A model generated the notes under the pieces. The model was not told where the DNA came from and made no database searches. It saw nothing but the letters and a program-made list of their open reading frames with translations. From contig NC_067204.1 of the NCBI RefSeq assembly GCF_026262505.1, positions 11,674,522 to 11,738,521 on the forward strand: a DNA stretch of 64,000 nucleotides. Direction: 5' to 3'. Made by a program: the position numbers and the translations under genes. Of this stretch, positions 10,021 through 18,844 are shown in pieces (within the stretch, counting starts at the first letter, position 1; each line of letters begins with the position of its first letter). This stretch comes from Trichomonas vaginalis G3 (taxonomy: Eukaryota > Parabasalia > Trichomonadida > Trichomonadidae).

Positions 10021-10197
10021 ATGTTTAAAGTTGATGGATTCAAAATTTCAAAAATAAAAGGAGTGGTTAGTTTGAAATCTATTCCTCAATCAAGAATCAC
10101 CTCATTAATGAAAATTGATGATTTAACAAAAAGAATAGAAGAGATTGAAGAAAGAATGAATCAAATAATTGATTTCATAAATTCAAATAATCATTAG
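10021..10197 (+). CDS. Small 58-residue ORF: downstream half of the interrupted Maverick-type gene
   Basis: ATG at 10021 to TAG at 10195-10197. The first ten bases are the right copy of the target duplication, and the ATG is the same codon that occurs at 117-119 in the upstream half. The C-terminal half is a short amphipathic helix rich in Ile/Glu/Met (DDLTKRIEEIEERMNQ), likely a coiled coil. Joined to 1-126 it would be the C-terminus of a longer protein. On its own it could be expressed from the Inr-like motif in the adjacent element. The stop is 4 bases before the convergent stop of the next gene. No function known. Confidence 0.55.
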   Translation: MFKVDGFKISKIKGVVSLKSIPQSRITSLMKIDDLTKRIEEIEERMNQIIDFINSNNH

Positions 10198-10201
10198 TTT
10201 C

Positions 10202-10684
10202 TTAAAGTTCTATGTTGAACTCATCAAATTCTTCTTCTTCATCATTACCATTACCATTACTTTTAGCGAGTTTATTTACTCTTTCAACTTTATCTTTTGA
10301 TAGTCTATCGTTTAATTTTTTCTGAAGTTTTTCGTTACCAAGTTCTAAAATTTTACATGGATGATATTTAAACCCGTTAAATTCTTTTTCCTCAGTTTTA
10401 ATCATTAATCTACAAAGAACTTTAGTGAGGTGGTTTTGTTGTTTAAACCATTTATCCTTAATATTTGTTATAAATTCAATATCCGGAATTAATTCCCAAA
10501 TTTTTGAATTTTCGATTAATTTACCATCAAATGCAAAAGCAATAGGTTTAATATTAAACTTACCTTTATAAAATAAACTTTGTACGCAATCATCAAAATA
10601 AACGTCTACTTGTTTAACCTGGGTGAGAATTGGTGAAAGTTTATCCATTAATTGATTCACAGTCACGAATTTTGATTCACTCAT
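10202..10684 (-). CDS. Maverick-type hypothetical protein, 160 aa
   Basis: Complete frame with ATG at 10684, 160 residues. It has no membrane span or recognised domain. It begins with a predicted helical stretch (VNQLMDKLSPILTQVKQ), has a Trp/Phe-containing core, and ends in an Asn-Gly run and an acidic tail (DEEEEFDEF). It lies tail-to-tail with the 58-residue ORF and in the same direction as the next gene, 65 bp apart. That compact, gene-dense arrangement is what one sees inside Polinton/Maverick elements. I do not recognise the family. The element assignment rests on context. Confidence 0.6.
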   Translation of the reverse strand: MSESKFVTVNQLMDKLSPILTQVKQVDVYFDDCVQSLFYKGKFNIKPIAFAFDGKLIENSKIWELIPDIEFITNIKDKWFKQQNHLTKVLCRLMIKTEEKEFNGFKYHPCKILELGNEKLQKKLNDRLSKDKVERVNKLAKSNGNGNDEEEEFDEFNIEL

Positions 10685-10748
10685 TTCTTACGAATTAAAA
10701 AAATAAATTATTCAAAAATGTAAGACATGAATTTTTAAAGTTTATTTT

Positions 10749-11339
10749 TTATTCATGAAAATAATTATTTCTAATTTCTTTTACTCTCTCGTACATACTA
10801 GATTTAAAGAATTCGGAACTTTTACCATAATCTCCTAAATGTTTTCTTATCCCTAACGTGTGCCAGTTATTATATGAAACTGAATAAACTTTATCTTTAT
10901 CTTTACACCTTTCATCACTTCCAATATATTTATATCTCAGTTTTGATTTAGCATTTTCATATTCATTAGCGTTTAATAATTCACAATCTTCCTTTTTAAA
11001 TTGATGTTTAAGATATTCAGGATTTAATACTCTACGTTTATATGCTCCTAACTTAGTTCTAAAGGTTTTTCTACAAAATTTAGGAATTCCATCCTCTTTA
11101 ATGTCATCAATGATTTCCATTTCATTATTTTCAATTTCTTCTTCTCGTTTATGAGGTCTTTGATTATGACTCCATTGATTCCATGAAATTAAATATTCTT
11201 TATCATTATATTTATACCTCATTAGCTTATTTTGGCTTTCATATTCATTTAATAATTCACAATCTTCATTTTTAAATTGAAGTTTAACCCATTCAGGATT
11301 TAAACAATGTTTAATTAATCGCGGAATATCTGACATCAT
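10749..11339 (-). CDS. Maverick-type protein with two copies of a ~60-residue repeat, 196 aa
   Basis: ATG at 11339 (a second ATG follows at 11336). The protein is an internal duplication. Residues about 5-63 and 94-163 share the pattern: leucine-asparagine-proline-glutamate, KxQFKxEDCELLN, then LRYKY or LMRYKY, then a Tyr/Trp-rich end (SWNQW / SYNNW). This resembles the short cysteine/tryptophan repeats that accompany endonuclease or DNA-binding modules in large DNA viruses and Polintons, though no catalytic motif is present here. The linker is acidic (EEEIENNEMEIIDDIKED). It is probably a nucleic-acid-binding accessory protein of the element, which is an inference from shape and context only. 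Confidence 0.6.
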   Translation of the reverse strand: MMSDIPRLIKHCLNPEWVKLQFKNEDCELLNEYESQNKLMRYKYNDKEYLISWNQWSHNQRPHKREEEIENNEMEIIDDIKEDGIPKFCRKTFRTKLGAYKRRVLNPEYLKHQFKKEDCELLNANEYENAKSKLRYKYIGSDERCKDKDKVYSVSYNNWHTLGIRKHLGDYGKSSEFFKSSMYERVKEIRNNYFHE

Positions 11340-11634
11340 CTATATATAGCTTCTTTTATAAAAGATAAAAAAATAAATTATTTTAAAATTAATGTTAATT
11401 TTTTAATGTGTTTAGTATATAAATATTTTAATGTATCGTCTATATATAGATGTAACAAAAGTGCATACTCTTAAACAACCGTCGGATTTCCGGGTGAAAT
11501 CGTGACACACTTTCGTCTTTCGTAGGCAGTGGTGGTTGTTACAAAAGGTAACTTCGAATGTAGCGTGAAATCTGCAAAAAAAATTCTGAAATTTGAATGG
11601 AGAACACAAAAATTGAATAGTTTACGTCAATAAA

Positions 11635-11735
11635 AAAGAGAAAAATGAAGCCAATGTGTCTCGAACCTAGGACTTAGAGCAGCAATCACACTGTTTATCA
11701 CATTACACTACATGCATCTCTCACGTCAGTGAATG
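11635..11735 (-). other. Degenerate tRNA-like segment with A-box and B-box-like motifs
   Basis: On the minus strand a B-box-like GGTTCGAGAC (11658-11667) follows an A-box-like GTAGTGTAATGTG (11699-11711) at a spacing normal for tRNA promoters. A run of T (TTTTT) occurs just downstream and could end Pol III transcription. I could not fold a proper acceptor stem or T-stem, so this is not called a tRNA gene. It may be a tRNA relic or the head of a tRNA-derived repeat. Confidence 0.3.
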
Positions 11736-11912
11736 AGATCAACTATATGATAACTTTTTCCCCATTATATTCTTGTGGAAAAGTGACAAATAGCAACTTT
11801 GACCCTCTCTCAAAATTTTTATATCATCTATATATAGAAGATGTGAAAATATACCTTCATCTATATATAGACGTAACAAAAAAAGTCACTAAACCCTTCA
11901 ACATATACTACT

Positions 11913-12085
11913 GATGAATAGTATATAAATTCTATTAAAATGGATTTGATCCAAAAAAATATATAAAATTTGATCATAAATAAAATCGTTTTAAATTACT
12001 TCTTCATTTAAATTATAACAATTATTTTTGGTTTTATATTTTTTTGGATCAAATCCATTTTAATAGAATTTATATACTATTCATC
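11913..12085. repeat. Inverted repeat: 56/54-bp arms around a 63-bp loop
   Basis: Left arm 11913-11968 begins GATGAATAGTATATAAATTC. Right arm 12032-12085 is its reverse complement, differing only by a 2-base indel in the A/T run. The loop is AT-rich and non-coding. Such a perfect hairpin could be a small foldback/MITE or a structured transcript. No clear target duplication was seen at its edges. Confidence 0.8.
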
Positions 12086-12948
12086 TATTAGTAAACACTA
12101 CCGTATATTATTTTTAAGCTATCTTATTTTTTGAAATTTTATTCAAATCTTTGGTCGCAAGAAGAATTGCATGATAAATAAAAACATTTAATCAAAGTCA
12201 ATTTTATTTTTCATATTCAAATGGACTGAGTGTTAACATTTAACATTTTTTGCTAATTGTCGTCAAAAATTAGGCGTAAAGCAAAAATTGATATTTCATA
12301 TGGTTTTATGATAGATAAGCATTATATTCCCACTCATTATATTCGTAAATTTTGAGGTTTATCCTTCACTTTTAAGATCATTGAATTTGATTTTTATATA
12401 AAATAGTTATATATTAGAAAATAATATGAGTTTATGTGATATTATTTTTCAGAAGATTTTGTGTTCTTCTTCAAAATTTTATTTTTTTATTAAAAAGAAT
12501 CTTTACAAAATATACATTTACTTTAATTAATATTTAAAAACGTGCTCTATCAAAAGTTCCAAAAATTCAATATTTTAGCTTTTCTGAGGTGTCACTTTTG
12601 ATGAATTTCTGTTTACAACACTATTGAAAGCCGTTTTCAGCAGGATGGGACTATCTTTAATGGATTTATTTTTCCTTTGATGATAAATTTCAAAAATATC
12701 TCTGAAATAAGTTTGTTGATATTGATATTATAAATTTTATTGCATAAAACATAAAAGGCTATAGTGTGCGGCATAAAATCAAAACAATTTATTAATATAT
12801 AATTAAAATAATGACGAAAATAAAAATAACATAGTAAAATAATAAAAATATGTATTCTTCTGATCTTTCTGTATAGATTACGGTTGCATCCTATATAAAA
12901 TCAAAAAAAAGATTATATTATTCTTTGAAAAAGTCTAAACAAATACTA

Positions 12949-13605
12949 TCATTTTGTTGCGGAATCATCTCGATTTGGTTCTTGTACAGAAGCAGGAGAT
13001 GGCGGACCTATAGGGCGTTGAATTGAAGGAGGACCTATTGGTTTTTGAATTGAAGGCGGTCCAATAGGTTTTTGGACAGGTTGTGGACCGATCTGCTTTG
13101 AAACAGAAGGCGGACCGATCGGTTTTGGTATTGATGGAGGACCAACTTGTTTTGGAATGGAGGGCGGCCCAATTGGCTTTGGTATTGTAGGTGGTCCTAC
13201 AGGTTTTGGAATTGAAGGAGGTCCAACAGGCTTTGGTAAAGATGGAGGAATAGTTGGGAGAGTAGGTGGTCCAGAAGGGCGTGGTACTGGTGGAGGGATT
13301 GGAGGAAGTGTTGAAGATATAACTGGCTTCGGCATAACAGGAGGAATAGGTAATGGTGAGATTGAATTTGTTGGATTTGGTTTTGGTAATCCCTTTGGCT
13401 GTGGTGTGTTTGGTAAACCTGATGTATCTTCTGTTTCATTTGTTGAAAATCCTCCATTTTTGAAAACTTCAGGAATAAATCTGTGATAATAAATAGAAAC
13501 TGCAGCTAAATGCTTAAATCCATTTAGATGGTCTCTTCGCGATCTTAAGCTGTTATGTACTAAATAAACATCGCAATATGGGCAGTAGCATCTTTTTCTC
13601 CCCAT
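12949..13605 (-). CDS. SNRPC: U1 small nuclear ribonucleoprotein C (U1-C) with proline-rich repeats
   Basis: The N-terminus carries the U1-C type matrin zinc finger: CYCPYCDVYLVHN...RRDHLNGFKH. Its zinc ligands C8, C11, H26 and H32 have exactly the family spacing (3, 15, 6). U1-C stabilises pairing of U1 snRNA with the 5' splice site. The start is the ATG at 13605; the upstream in-frame GTG at 13614 is not a plausible start. The C-terminal two thirds are low-complexity Pro/Gly/Ile repeats of about eight residues (IGPPSIPK and variants, roughly ten copies), comparable to the Pro/Met-rich tail of other U1-C proteins but more regular. At 218 residues it is longer than the human protein (about 159). 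Trichomonads have few introns but keep U1 snRNP, so this fits. Confidence 0.85.
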   Translation of the reverse strand: MGRKRCYCPYCDVYLVHNSLRSRRDHLNGFKHLAAVSIYYHRFIPEVFKNGGFSTNETEDTSGLPNTPQPKGLPKPNPTNSISPLPIPPVMPKPVISSTLPPIPPPVPRPSGPPTLPTIPPSLPKPVGPPSIPKPVGPPTIPKPIGPPSIPKQVGPPSIPKPIGPPSVSKQIGPQPVQKPIGPPSIQKPIGPPSIQRPIGPPSPASVQEPNRDDSATK

Positions 13606-13877
13606 TTTTGTCACTTTTTTACATGATTTTTAACTTTCCATCTCCATTATCTCAAAGCAGAAAGAGAATTGTGTAAAGTCATCATAAATAATATTTCTCT
13701 ATATATCAAAAACTACCTGATAATATTGAAAAATTGGTTTCATTTTAATAATTTCATCAATATTTTATCAAATTTTTTACAAAATGATACAATTCATTGA
13801 AAATCTTTTTAAAAAACTTTAAAAAGTTAGAAGAAATGTGTTTTGTTTAGGGATAAAAAAAATTTATACCTATTTTT

Positions 13878-16715
13878 TTATTTGAGGTATAAATCGAGAA
13901 CCTTCTGAACTGCAGCAGTAATCTGAGGAGATGTTCCCTTGATCTGAACGTTGCACTTTCCGTTTTCGATGAAGAATCTGCAGAGGATACCCAAAACACC
14001 ACCTTCAGCGTTGATAATTCCAGCACCGCAAACGTTGCCCGGTGGAACTTGCAATGGCAAAACAGGGACCTTGAAGACAGATGTCATTACCTGCTTCATC
14101 TGGTTTGTTGGGTCTCCAACTGGGTTGAATGAAGCAGTTGCCTGTTGAGCAGGAGAAGTCAACTGTCCCCAGCGAGCGAAGAAGTTGTTGTAGTCCATGT
14201 TGAATGGAGCAGTGAACTTGAAGATGTTGAATGGCAAGTCTAAGACCTCGTTGTGGCTCTGTTCGCTCCATGTGTATCTGAGTGTGTATGACGGTGGGTC
14301 GATGAATGGTTGCCTGACTCTCAAAGCGAACTGGAAAACAGTCATCTCTCCGCGGTTGATCTGTGTCGCGCCTGGTTTGGACTGGACAGCAAGGAATGGA
14401 ACTGGTGGAATGTGGACACCGACGTTTGTGAGGATTCCTCCTGTCTTGTTCTGGATGTTGAATGAAAGAATGGCGTTTGGATGGTTGACTTGGATCGAGA
14501 GATTGACAGCGATGTTGGCATCTTCGAAGCAGAGACCTTGGTCGTTCGCCAAGAAGTGCTTCTTGATGGCTTCCTTGTCGTTGAGTGGTGCTGGGACATT
14601 GGTGACTGGTGCGGCGCTGAGTAAGTCTGTGACGGCGTTCTGTGGTGTTGCTGGAGCGCCAAGTCCGAAATCTGTTGGCTTGGCAACTGGTTTCGGCTGT
14701 GCTGGTGCTGGTGCTGGAGAGCCGAGGCCAAGGAGATCCATTGCGTCGGCGTTGTTCTTTGGCTCTGGTGCTGGAGCTGCTGCTGGTGCTGCTGGGGCGG
14801 CCTTTGTAGGAAGCTGTGTAACGAACTTGGATGGGTCTTCCTCGTTCTTGTCCTCTTCGTCTTCCTCTTCGAGGCCTTCTTCGGCCTGTTCGAGCATGAC
14901 CTTACGTAATAAGGAGGACTTCTTGTTCTCGAACGGTGGAATTGGCTTGAAGACGGCTTGCATGACTTGTGGTGGGGCGTTGAGAATTGTAATGTATTCG
15001 ATTGCACGCTGTTGGATGTCGATATTTGTGGAGGATGTCAATGTCTGGATGAATTCAAGGACTGTCTGCTTGCCTGGTGGGTACTTGGCACCGATCTTGG
15101 CAAGAGCTGTGATGATGATGCCCTTGGAAATGTCAGATGCGATCTTGTACTTGGCAATGAGTTCCTGGATGACTTCTTCTGGTCTGATATCGGTGATTTG
15201 GATGTATTCACCAACAAGCTGGGCTGTAAGAGCGATAAGTCTGTCGTGTGGGTTGTTTGCGCACATTGATCCGAAAGATGTCATTGTTGCGTATCTCTGG
15301 AGTGACTGGACGTTGGAGACGACCTGGATAACACGGTGCCAGACACCATCGGAGCACTCATCACCGGCCATTGTGATCAATTGAAGAACAACATCAACGA
15401 ACCAGGCTGGATCTTCAGCGAACTGCTCGGCCATGACGGCGATCTTGAGGCAGAGTGGTTCTCTCATTGTAATGTCTGCGAATCTGAGGTAGTTCAAGAG
15501 TTCGTGGACAATTTCTTCGGCTGACTCCTTTGTGCAGACAGCGAAGAGTAATGAAAGTGTTCTGCGGCGGATGGAGTTATCTGGGTCACGAAGAGCAAGG
15601 TAAAGTGTCTGTCTGTGCTGGTCAAGAGATGGAATGATCGAAGGATTGGCCTGGACAAGACGTGTAAGTGACTCGAGAGCTAAGTAGCGGACGTTGGAAA
15701 GCTTGGCGTTAAGGAATCCACCAAGGATTGAAGCGGAACGCTGCATAAGTTGGTTGGAGAATTGGCGAGCAATGATGAAGTTGATTGCTTCGAAGAGTAA
15801 GATGAGGTTGGAGTGGACTTCCTTGGCAGCAAGGGATACATCTGTCTTCTGGAGGCAGTTGTCGAGAATTCTTGTAATTCTGTCGGTTTCTGACTCATCC
15901 CAGTTAGTCTTGTATTGGATAATACGCATGTACTTGAGGATAAGCCATGGAGCTGGGTTGCGGCCGTATAAGTAGTCTGGAGAAACAGTTCCATCGAAGA
16001 AAATCTTTCCGAGCTGCATGAGAGCTGTTGGAAGGACAAGAGCCATCTTATCGGAATAACGCTGGAGGAGGATCAAGATAAGGGAGGCTGCGGAAAGCTG
16101 GACACCATAGTTCATGCTGAATAAGAGCTGATTGAGGCCTTCGATGAAAGTTGGCTCGAGCTGGATGACGGATGGTGTTTCGCGGTAAAGACGGCAAAGA
16201 GCAAGGCATGCTGTCTTCTTAACGAAGTCGGAGTTCTTTGGATTGATCAAAGCCTGAAGAATTGGGCCTGAAAGTGCTTCAGCAATTTCGCGGCCACCGA
16301 TGTTAGCAGCAGCGGCGATAGCAAGGCACTGGCCTGGTTCGTTTTCTTGATTACGAATTTCTTTACGGAAATGCTCGATGAACATTGTGACAAGGTCGTA
16401 GTTACCATTTAAGTAAACACCGAGTGTGATGTAACCGATCTGCTTTTCAGAAAATACGTTTGAAGCAACCAATTCGACCATTTGTGGGAAACCGAAGTCA
16501 AAGGAGTAGCCGAGAAGGTGGATATAAAGAAGCTTAGCTACGTATTTCTTACGGCTGTAACCATTGAGGCCGGATTTGCCGAAACTCTGGCGAATCTTTG
16601 CGAGTTCTTTCTTAACACGGGCAACTTCTTGTTCCTTGGACTGGCACTCGAGAATTTCAGTAATGAAGTTCTTGAGACCATTGATGTTACCTGTAATAGC
16701 ACTAATAAGACTCAT
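13878..16715 (-). CDS. Beta-adaptin, large subunit of a clathrin adaptor complex (AP-1/AP-2 type)
   Basis: A 945-residue protein with the full large-adaptin plan. A helical-repeat trunk covers residues 1 to about 600 (NVRYLALESLTRLVQANPSI, LRDPDNSIRRRTLSLLFAVC). An Ala/Pro-rich flexible hinge covers about 610-705 and contains clathrin-box-like DLLGLG and DLLSAAP. A C-terminal beta-adaptin appendage with immunoglobulin-like and platform subdomains follows to residue 945. It acts in coated-vesicle formation at Golgi/endosomes or plasma membrane. AP-1 and AP-2 beta cannot be told apart by eye. The gene is clearly more GC-rich than its surroundings with strongly biased codons (AAG, GAG, CTC), as expected for high expression. 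The start ATG at 16715 begins the normal conserved N-terminal region. Confidence 0.9.
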   Translation of the reverse strand: MSLISAITGNINGLKNFITEILECQSKEQEVARVKKELAKIRQSFGKSGLNGYSRKKYVAKLLYIHLLGYSFDFGFPQMVELVASNVFSEKQIGYITLGVYLNGNYDLVTMFIEHFRKEIRNQENEPGQCLAIAAAANIGGREIAEALSGPILQALINPKNSDFVKKTACLALCRLYRETPSVIQLEPTFIEGLNQLLFSMNYGVQLSAASLILILLQRYSDKMALVLPTALMQLGKIFFDGTVSPDYLYGRNPAPWLILKYMRIIQYKTNWDESETDRITRILDNCLQKTDVSLAAKEVHSNLILLFEAINFIIARQFSNQLMQRSASILGGFLNAKLSNVRYLALESLTRLVQANPSIIPSLDQHRQTLYLALRDPDNSIRRRTLSLLFAVCTKESAEEIVHELLNYLRFADITMREPLCLKIAVMAEQFAEDPAWFVDVVLQLITMAGDECSDGVWHRVIQVVSNVQSLQRYATMTSFGSMCANNPHDRLIALTAQLVGEYIQITDIRPEEVIQELIAKYKIASDISKGIIITALAKIGAKYPPGKQTVLEFIQTLTSSTNIDIQQRAIEYITILNAPPQVMQAVFKPIPPFENKKSSLLRKVMLEQAEEGLEEEDEEDKNEEDPSKFVTQLPTKAAPAAPAAAPAPEPKNNADAMDLLGLGSPAPAPAQPKPVAKPTDFGLGAPATPQNAVTDLLSAAPVTNVPAPLNDKEAIKKHFLANDQGLCFEDANIAVNLSIQVNHPNAILSFNIQNKTGGILTNVGVHIPPVPFLAVQSKPGATQINRGEMTVFQFALRVRQPFIDPPSYTLRYTWSEQSHNEVLDLPFNIFKFTAPFNMDYNNFFARWGQLTSPAQQATASFNPVGDPTNQMKQVMTSVFKVPVLPLQVPPGNVCGAGIINAEGGVLGILCRFFIENGKCNVQIKGTSPQITAAVQKVLDLYLK

Positions 16716-17109
16716 CCCTAAATTTATAAAAAACGATAGAATTCGCCGATAGATTGAAAAATTGAGGTTTCACTTGCTCTTGTAGATGCTTATTAAATAT
16801 TAACCTATATCAAATTGATTTTTCCTCTTAAATTGGCAAAACGACCATTATTGGATGACCGATATTTGTTGTTTGTGAAATGAGTAAATGCAAGTTATAA
16901 AAAGTAGTAAATTACATCAATGACTAACTATTCTAGAGTCCCCGATGGATTTAACTCAATAATTTTTATATCGTATTTCAATATCTAAAATTATAGACTT
17001 GGGACCAGACTAATATTTAAAACTTACGTGTGTATAAAGTAATAAACTTAGTATCATGTTTCAAAAAGAAGTATAAAATTGTAATGTAAAATTTTAATAA
17101 ACAAAACAA
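16716..17109. other. Intergenic, no gene seen
   Basis: AT-rich upstream region of beta-adaptin. No open frame of note and no obvious TCAYT/A initiator close to the ATG on the minus strand. Confidence 0.5.
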
Positions 17110-17319
17110 CTAAATTTGGGGTACTATCAGTCCTGCGCCTAGCTTAAACACAGATTTGATAATAATACCTTTGTGTGGTTCCTTTACATCTTCGCAATCG
17201 TCTGGTTGAGAATCGGTAGTTTCTTCTTTGACTTCGCGGTGTGCTTCCTCGTGCTCTGGATCCATGTAGGGATTACGTGCTCTTCTGAAGGCTACAAAAA
17301 GAAGGAAAAGTAAAAACAT
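17110..17319 (-). CDS. Small hypothetical protein with N-terminal hydrophobic segment, 69 aa
   Basis: Complete frame with ATG at 17319, and an in-frame stop four codons upstream. Residues 1-11 are hydrophobic (MFLLFLLFVAF) and followed by basic RRAR, like a membrane anchor with cytoplasmic-side arginines. Then comes an acidic, charged tail (NPYMDPEHEEAHREVKEE). This resembles the C-terminal anchor-plus-tail of trichomonad surface proteins, so it may be the 3' remnant of a larger membrane protein whose ectodomain has been lost. Upstream sequence shows no continuation in the same frame. Isolated position and short length keep confidence low. Confidence 0.35.
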   Translation of the reverse strand: MFLLFLLFVAFRRARNPYMDPEHEEAHREVKEETTDSQPDDCEDVKEPHKGIIIKSVFKLGAGLIVPQI

Positions 17320-18382
17320 TTGAAAATTTTACAACTATGCAATTTTTTCTGAGAGAACGATTGTTTGACTCTACCGGAGATTTTGAATCATTTCATAGAA
17401 GGTTTCATTATGACATAAGATCTTTCACCATTATGGTAAATGCTGGCTGATGTCAAATACTCAAAAAAAGGAAAGAATTGATTGACGATGTGGAGAATAA
17501 GTAATACATCCATATTTGCTCATTGCCATACACGTAAGTGATAATGTGATAATGAAATCATCCATGTTACTTATTATCCTTGAACTTCGACTATGATTTC
17601 AATTCAATGTATGATTCTATCCTATCTGAAGTAGCCACTAAGCATTATTACATGGATATTGTATAAGGTTAATGAATTTTTTGAAAATATATATCATAAT
17701 AGGAGAACAAATATCATTTGGAAACTATCTTAATGATATAAGCTTTATAATGACTATTCGTGACAAAAAAAGTCAACAACGAGATGATTAAACTTAAATG
17801 GCCAAATTTAGCTAAAGATTAGAAGAATAATATGCCTAAAACCATAATTTAGAACATGTGATCCGTGACAATTGATTATAATAGCAAAACTTTGATTTAA
17901 AAGTGTCACTAATTGGCATATATATCTTGAATTCGAGGAATATTATTTCAAAAAACATGATTTATATGCTAATTTCTATACCAATATATCAACTTATCCT
18001 ACTAGTTTCTAAGTATAATTACAGTTCTTCTTAAATCATAGATTGAATTTTCCAAAAAAAATTCGAAAATTCCAAAATGAAATGAAAAAATACGATTTTT
18101 ATTATAAAATTCTGATTTTGAAATATTTTTGGAAATGCGATCATGATTTAAAATTGATACTTATACGAATTTATTCATTAAAAACTCAATCACAATGTTA
18201 TTTTCGATAATAAGAATTTTTCAAAAAATTGGACTTAGTTTCCATAGGATTTATTCGAATCTTTTTCTTGTTTGCTCCAGGTCTGTTCCATTTTACTATT
18301 AAAAATTGAAAACTGAGTGACTAACTTGGGAAAAAATTTACAAAATTTTGAATTGAAATTTTAAGAACACATTTCTAACATC
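17320..18382. other. 1.06-kb intergenic region, no gene seen
   Basis: AT-rich, all frames broken. I looked for relics of a surface-protein ectodomain upstream of the 17110-17319 ORF and found none. Confidence 0.55.
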
Positions 18383-18748
18383 ATGTTAAGCGGATTTTCT
18401 CGTAGTATAATGGGATATGGAGCATTCACATCAGATAATGCATTCAAGCAGAAAACAGCTGATACGTTGTTTTCTCTTTGCGACTATTTTCAGTCTAAAT
18501 ACGAAAGCAAAGGCGATGAATTCTTTGCAGAAGCGAACGATGACTCTCTCACCTTGTCAATGAAGGGAAATCAATTCCTTCTTAGCCGTCAATTACCAGG
18601 ACATCAGATTTGGGTCAGCTCACCAGTATCTGGCTCCCTTAAATTCGATTACGATAACGAAAGGAATGATTGGTTTGATCATAAGATCAAAGATCGTTCC
18701 CTTAAGGTTTGTTTAACAGAAGAATTACAGACTGCTTTCGGTTGCTAA
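18383..18748 (+). CDS. FXN: Frataxin, hydrogenosomal iron-sulfur cluster assembly protein
   Basis: 121 residues. The frataxin fold is visible as an N-terminal helix with an acidic ridge (TADTLFSLCDYFQSKYE), followed by sheet strands with QIWVSSPVSGSLKFDYD (the conserved QIWLSSP-type strand) and NDWFDHK. Frataxin helps Fe-S cluster synthesis on the IscU/IscS complex. The first residues (MLSGFSRSIMGYGAF) look like the short Met-Leu-Ser, arginine-containing presequences of trichomonad hydrogenosomal proteins, implying import into the hydrogenosome. The ATG at 18383 is the only one that gives this presequence. The neighbour is convergent. Confidence 0.9.
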   Translation: MLSGFSRSIMGYGAFTSDNAFKQKTADTLFSLCDYFQSKYESKGDEFFAEANDDSLTLSMKGNQFLLSRQLPGHQIWVSSPVSGSLKFDYDNERNDWFDHKIKDRSLKVCLTEELQTAFGC

Positions 18749-18844
18749 AAATAGATTTATGTTATTATCTAATTTTTTTTCTAATTGGAATACCAAATAT
18801 GGTTAAATAGTAAAATATTAAATAATCGTAAACAAACAATAGAT

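Larger units (their letters stand above)
11340..12948. other. 1.6-kb gene-poor region at the presumed edge of the Maverick-type element
   Basis: No convincing protein gene. It contains a tRNA-like segment (about 11635-11735), repeats of TCTATATATAGA near 11438, 11825 and 11858, and a large hairpin repeat (11913-12085). From 12086 to 12948 only AT-rich sequence without recognised structure is seen. The boundary of the Maverick-type element should lie somewhere here, but I could not place it. Confidence 0.5.

Noticed and set aside
1-11339. Block 127-10020 as the two long terminal inverted repeats of a Maverick
   Set aside because: The two element copies are in direct, not inverted, orientation, and both outer flanks belong to the same interrupted reading frame.
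11635-11735. A genuine tRNA gene on the minus strand
   Set aside because: A- and B-box-like motifs are present, but no acceptor, anticodon or T-stem of acceptable pairing could be drawn.
13157-13486. 109-codon glycine-rich ORF opposite the U1-C gene
   Set aside because: It is the complement of the Pro/Gly repeat tail of U1-C.
12949-13605. Tandem Pro-rich DNA repeat as a CRISPR-like array
   Set aside because: The units are codon-phased, degenerate and inside a coding frame. There are no unique spacers and the genome is eukaryotic.
14197-15384. 395-codon plus-strand ORF opposite the beta-adaptin gene
   Set aside because: It is an antisense shadow of a GC-richer coding region with no protein-like pattern of its own.
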